Part shown: positions 32,724-33,029 of the stretch, one piece after another | How the letters are laid out: each line of letters opens with the position of its first letter | How positions within the stretch are numbered: the stretch's first letter is position 1 | Assembly (NCBI GenBank): GCA_913055635.1 | Contig: CAJXLK010000042.1 | Span: forward strand, 1-33,029 | Source of the DNA: an uncultured Bacteroidota bacterium | Lineage (GTDB): Bacteria; Bacteroidota; Bacteroidia; Bacteroidales; UBA12077 | DNA: 33,029 nt | Direction: 5' to 3' | The notes under the pieces: model-generated | What the model was told of the DNA's origin: nothing | Database searches by the model: none | The model's input: only the letters and a program-made list of their open reading frames with translations | Position numbers and translations under genes: made by a program

Positions 32724-33029
32724 TTAAATTGTTATAATTTTTATTAATGCTTTAGCATCTTCTATTTTTTTAATTATCCAGGATTTTTGTTCTCTTTTTT
32801 TCAGCCATTTTTTGTACCTGCTATTAATTGTTGAGTGGCTACAATTAAACTTTTCTCCTATTTCTTTTATTGTCATTCTTTCTTCATAATATAGTTTTTT
32901 AAGTTTCTCTTTGTTTTTCCAAGGAACATCAGAAGGGTATCCACCATTGCTACGGCTTTTTATATTATGCTCTTTTAGAGCATTTTTTACTGGAGTTCTG
33001 CTTTTATAGCCAAGCCTTTCAGCAGTTTC
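32724..33029 (-). CDS. HTH-repeat DNA-binding protein, C-terminal part (runs off right edge)
   Basis: 101 codons are open from the right edge to TAA at 32724-32726. Two helix-turn-helix units are visible: ETAERLGYKSRTPVKNALKE (first) and NKEKLKKLYYEERMTIKEIG with EKFNCSHSTINSRYKKWLKK (second). This pattern (W-x-N/D-k-e-x-L-x-x-L-Y, then an HTH ending in S-x-S/H-x-T-I) is known from HNH/homing endonucleases and phage-like proteins. The protein would bind DNA; the catalytic part, if any, lies beyond the window. It is AT-rich and Lys-rich like its neighbours. Confidence 0.6.
   Translation of the reverse strand, partial: ETAERLGYKSRTPVKNALKEHNIKSRSNGGYPSDVPWKNKEKLKKLYYEERMTIKEIGEKFNCSHSTINSRYKKWLKKREQKSWIIKKIEDAKALIKIITI

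Overview
The window reads as a fragment of a metagenome-assembled genome from an anaerobic or facultative member of the Bacteroidota, most likely Bacteroidales/Marinilabiliales-like. Reasons: several promoters fit the Bacteroidota -7 consensus TAnnTTTG; the block nusB - DUF1573 lipoprotein - yajC - ybbR-like - coaE is a typical Bacteroidota arrangement; the FeoA-FeoB fusion, the long NusB (316 aa), the DUF5606 and DUF3276/Pur-alpha proteins, a FecR-type anti-sigma fragment and a baeRF family protein all point the same way. Carbamate kinase next to ornithine carbamoyltransferase fits a fermentative lifestyle.

Layout. (1) 1-1567: a cobalamin-binding radical SAM gene running off the left edge, then about 0.57 kb without a clear gene, then an abrupt join into the C-terminal third of an APS kinase (cysC). 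This looks like an assembly chimera or a rearrangement. (2) 1926-3321: a minus-strand, translationally coupled three-gene unit: SH3/NlpC-P60 peptidase, a 33-aa membrane peptide, a NUDIX hydrolase. (3) 3691-5937: a PgpH-like 7TM-HD phosphodiesterase that carries 60 nt of an Illumina TruSeq index primer in frame, so its residues 138-156 are not biological. (4) 6010-10504: lipoprotein, FtsK and LolA-like genes on the minus strand, with a candidate 59-aa gene after lolA. (5) 10717-12684: arcC-arcB, closed by a strong terminator that belongs to a cluster of three identical palindromes. (6) 12825-18631: DUF456 protein, a baeRF7-type release-factor homologue, FeoAB with a 55-aa Cys-rich FeoB partner, and a Pur-alpha-like protein. 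(7) 18825-23639: the nusB-to-coaE housekeeping block with a DjlA-like J-protein and DUF5606. (8) 23770-27549: SAM hydroxide adenosyltransferase-mazG, divergent from phoH-purC. (9) 27550-29818: a good promoter with no gene behind it, an ISL3-family insertion sequence with 25-bp inverted repeats, and the N-terminal remnant of a FecR-like anti-sigma factor. (10) 29927-33029: a LPG-synthase/AglD-type flippase-like membrane protein, then a markedly AT-rich stretch with a PAPS-dependent sulfotransferase, the C-terminal half of a glycosyltransferase, and HTH/homing-endonuclease-like fragments at the right edge. This looks like a surface-polysaccharide island.

Most of the window is housekeeping DNA: chromosome translocation (FtsK), envelope lipoprotein transport (LolA, YajC), c-di-AMP turnover (PgpH-like), CoA and purine synthesis, nucleotide sanitation (MazG, NUDIX), ferrous iron uptake and carbamoyl-phosphate/ATP generation. 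I do not see a clearly new multi-gene system. The strongest second-look items are the sequencing-adapter insertion, the chimeric-looking left end, the very small uncatalogued genes (33, 39, 55 and 59 codons), the baeRF homologue, the IS-disrupted promoter/FecR locus and the broken glycosyltransferase/homing-element junction at the right end.
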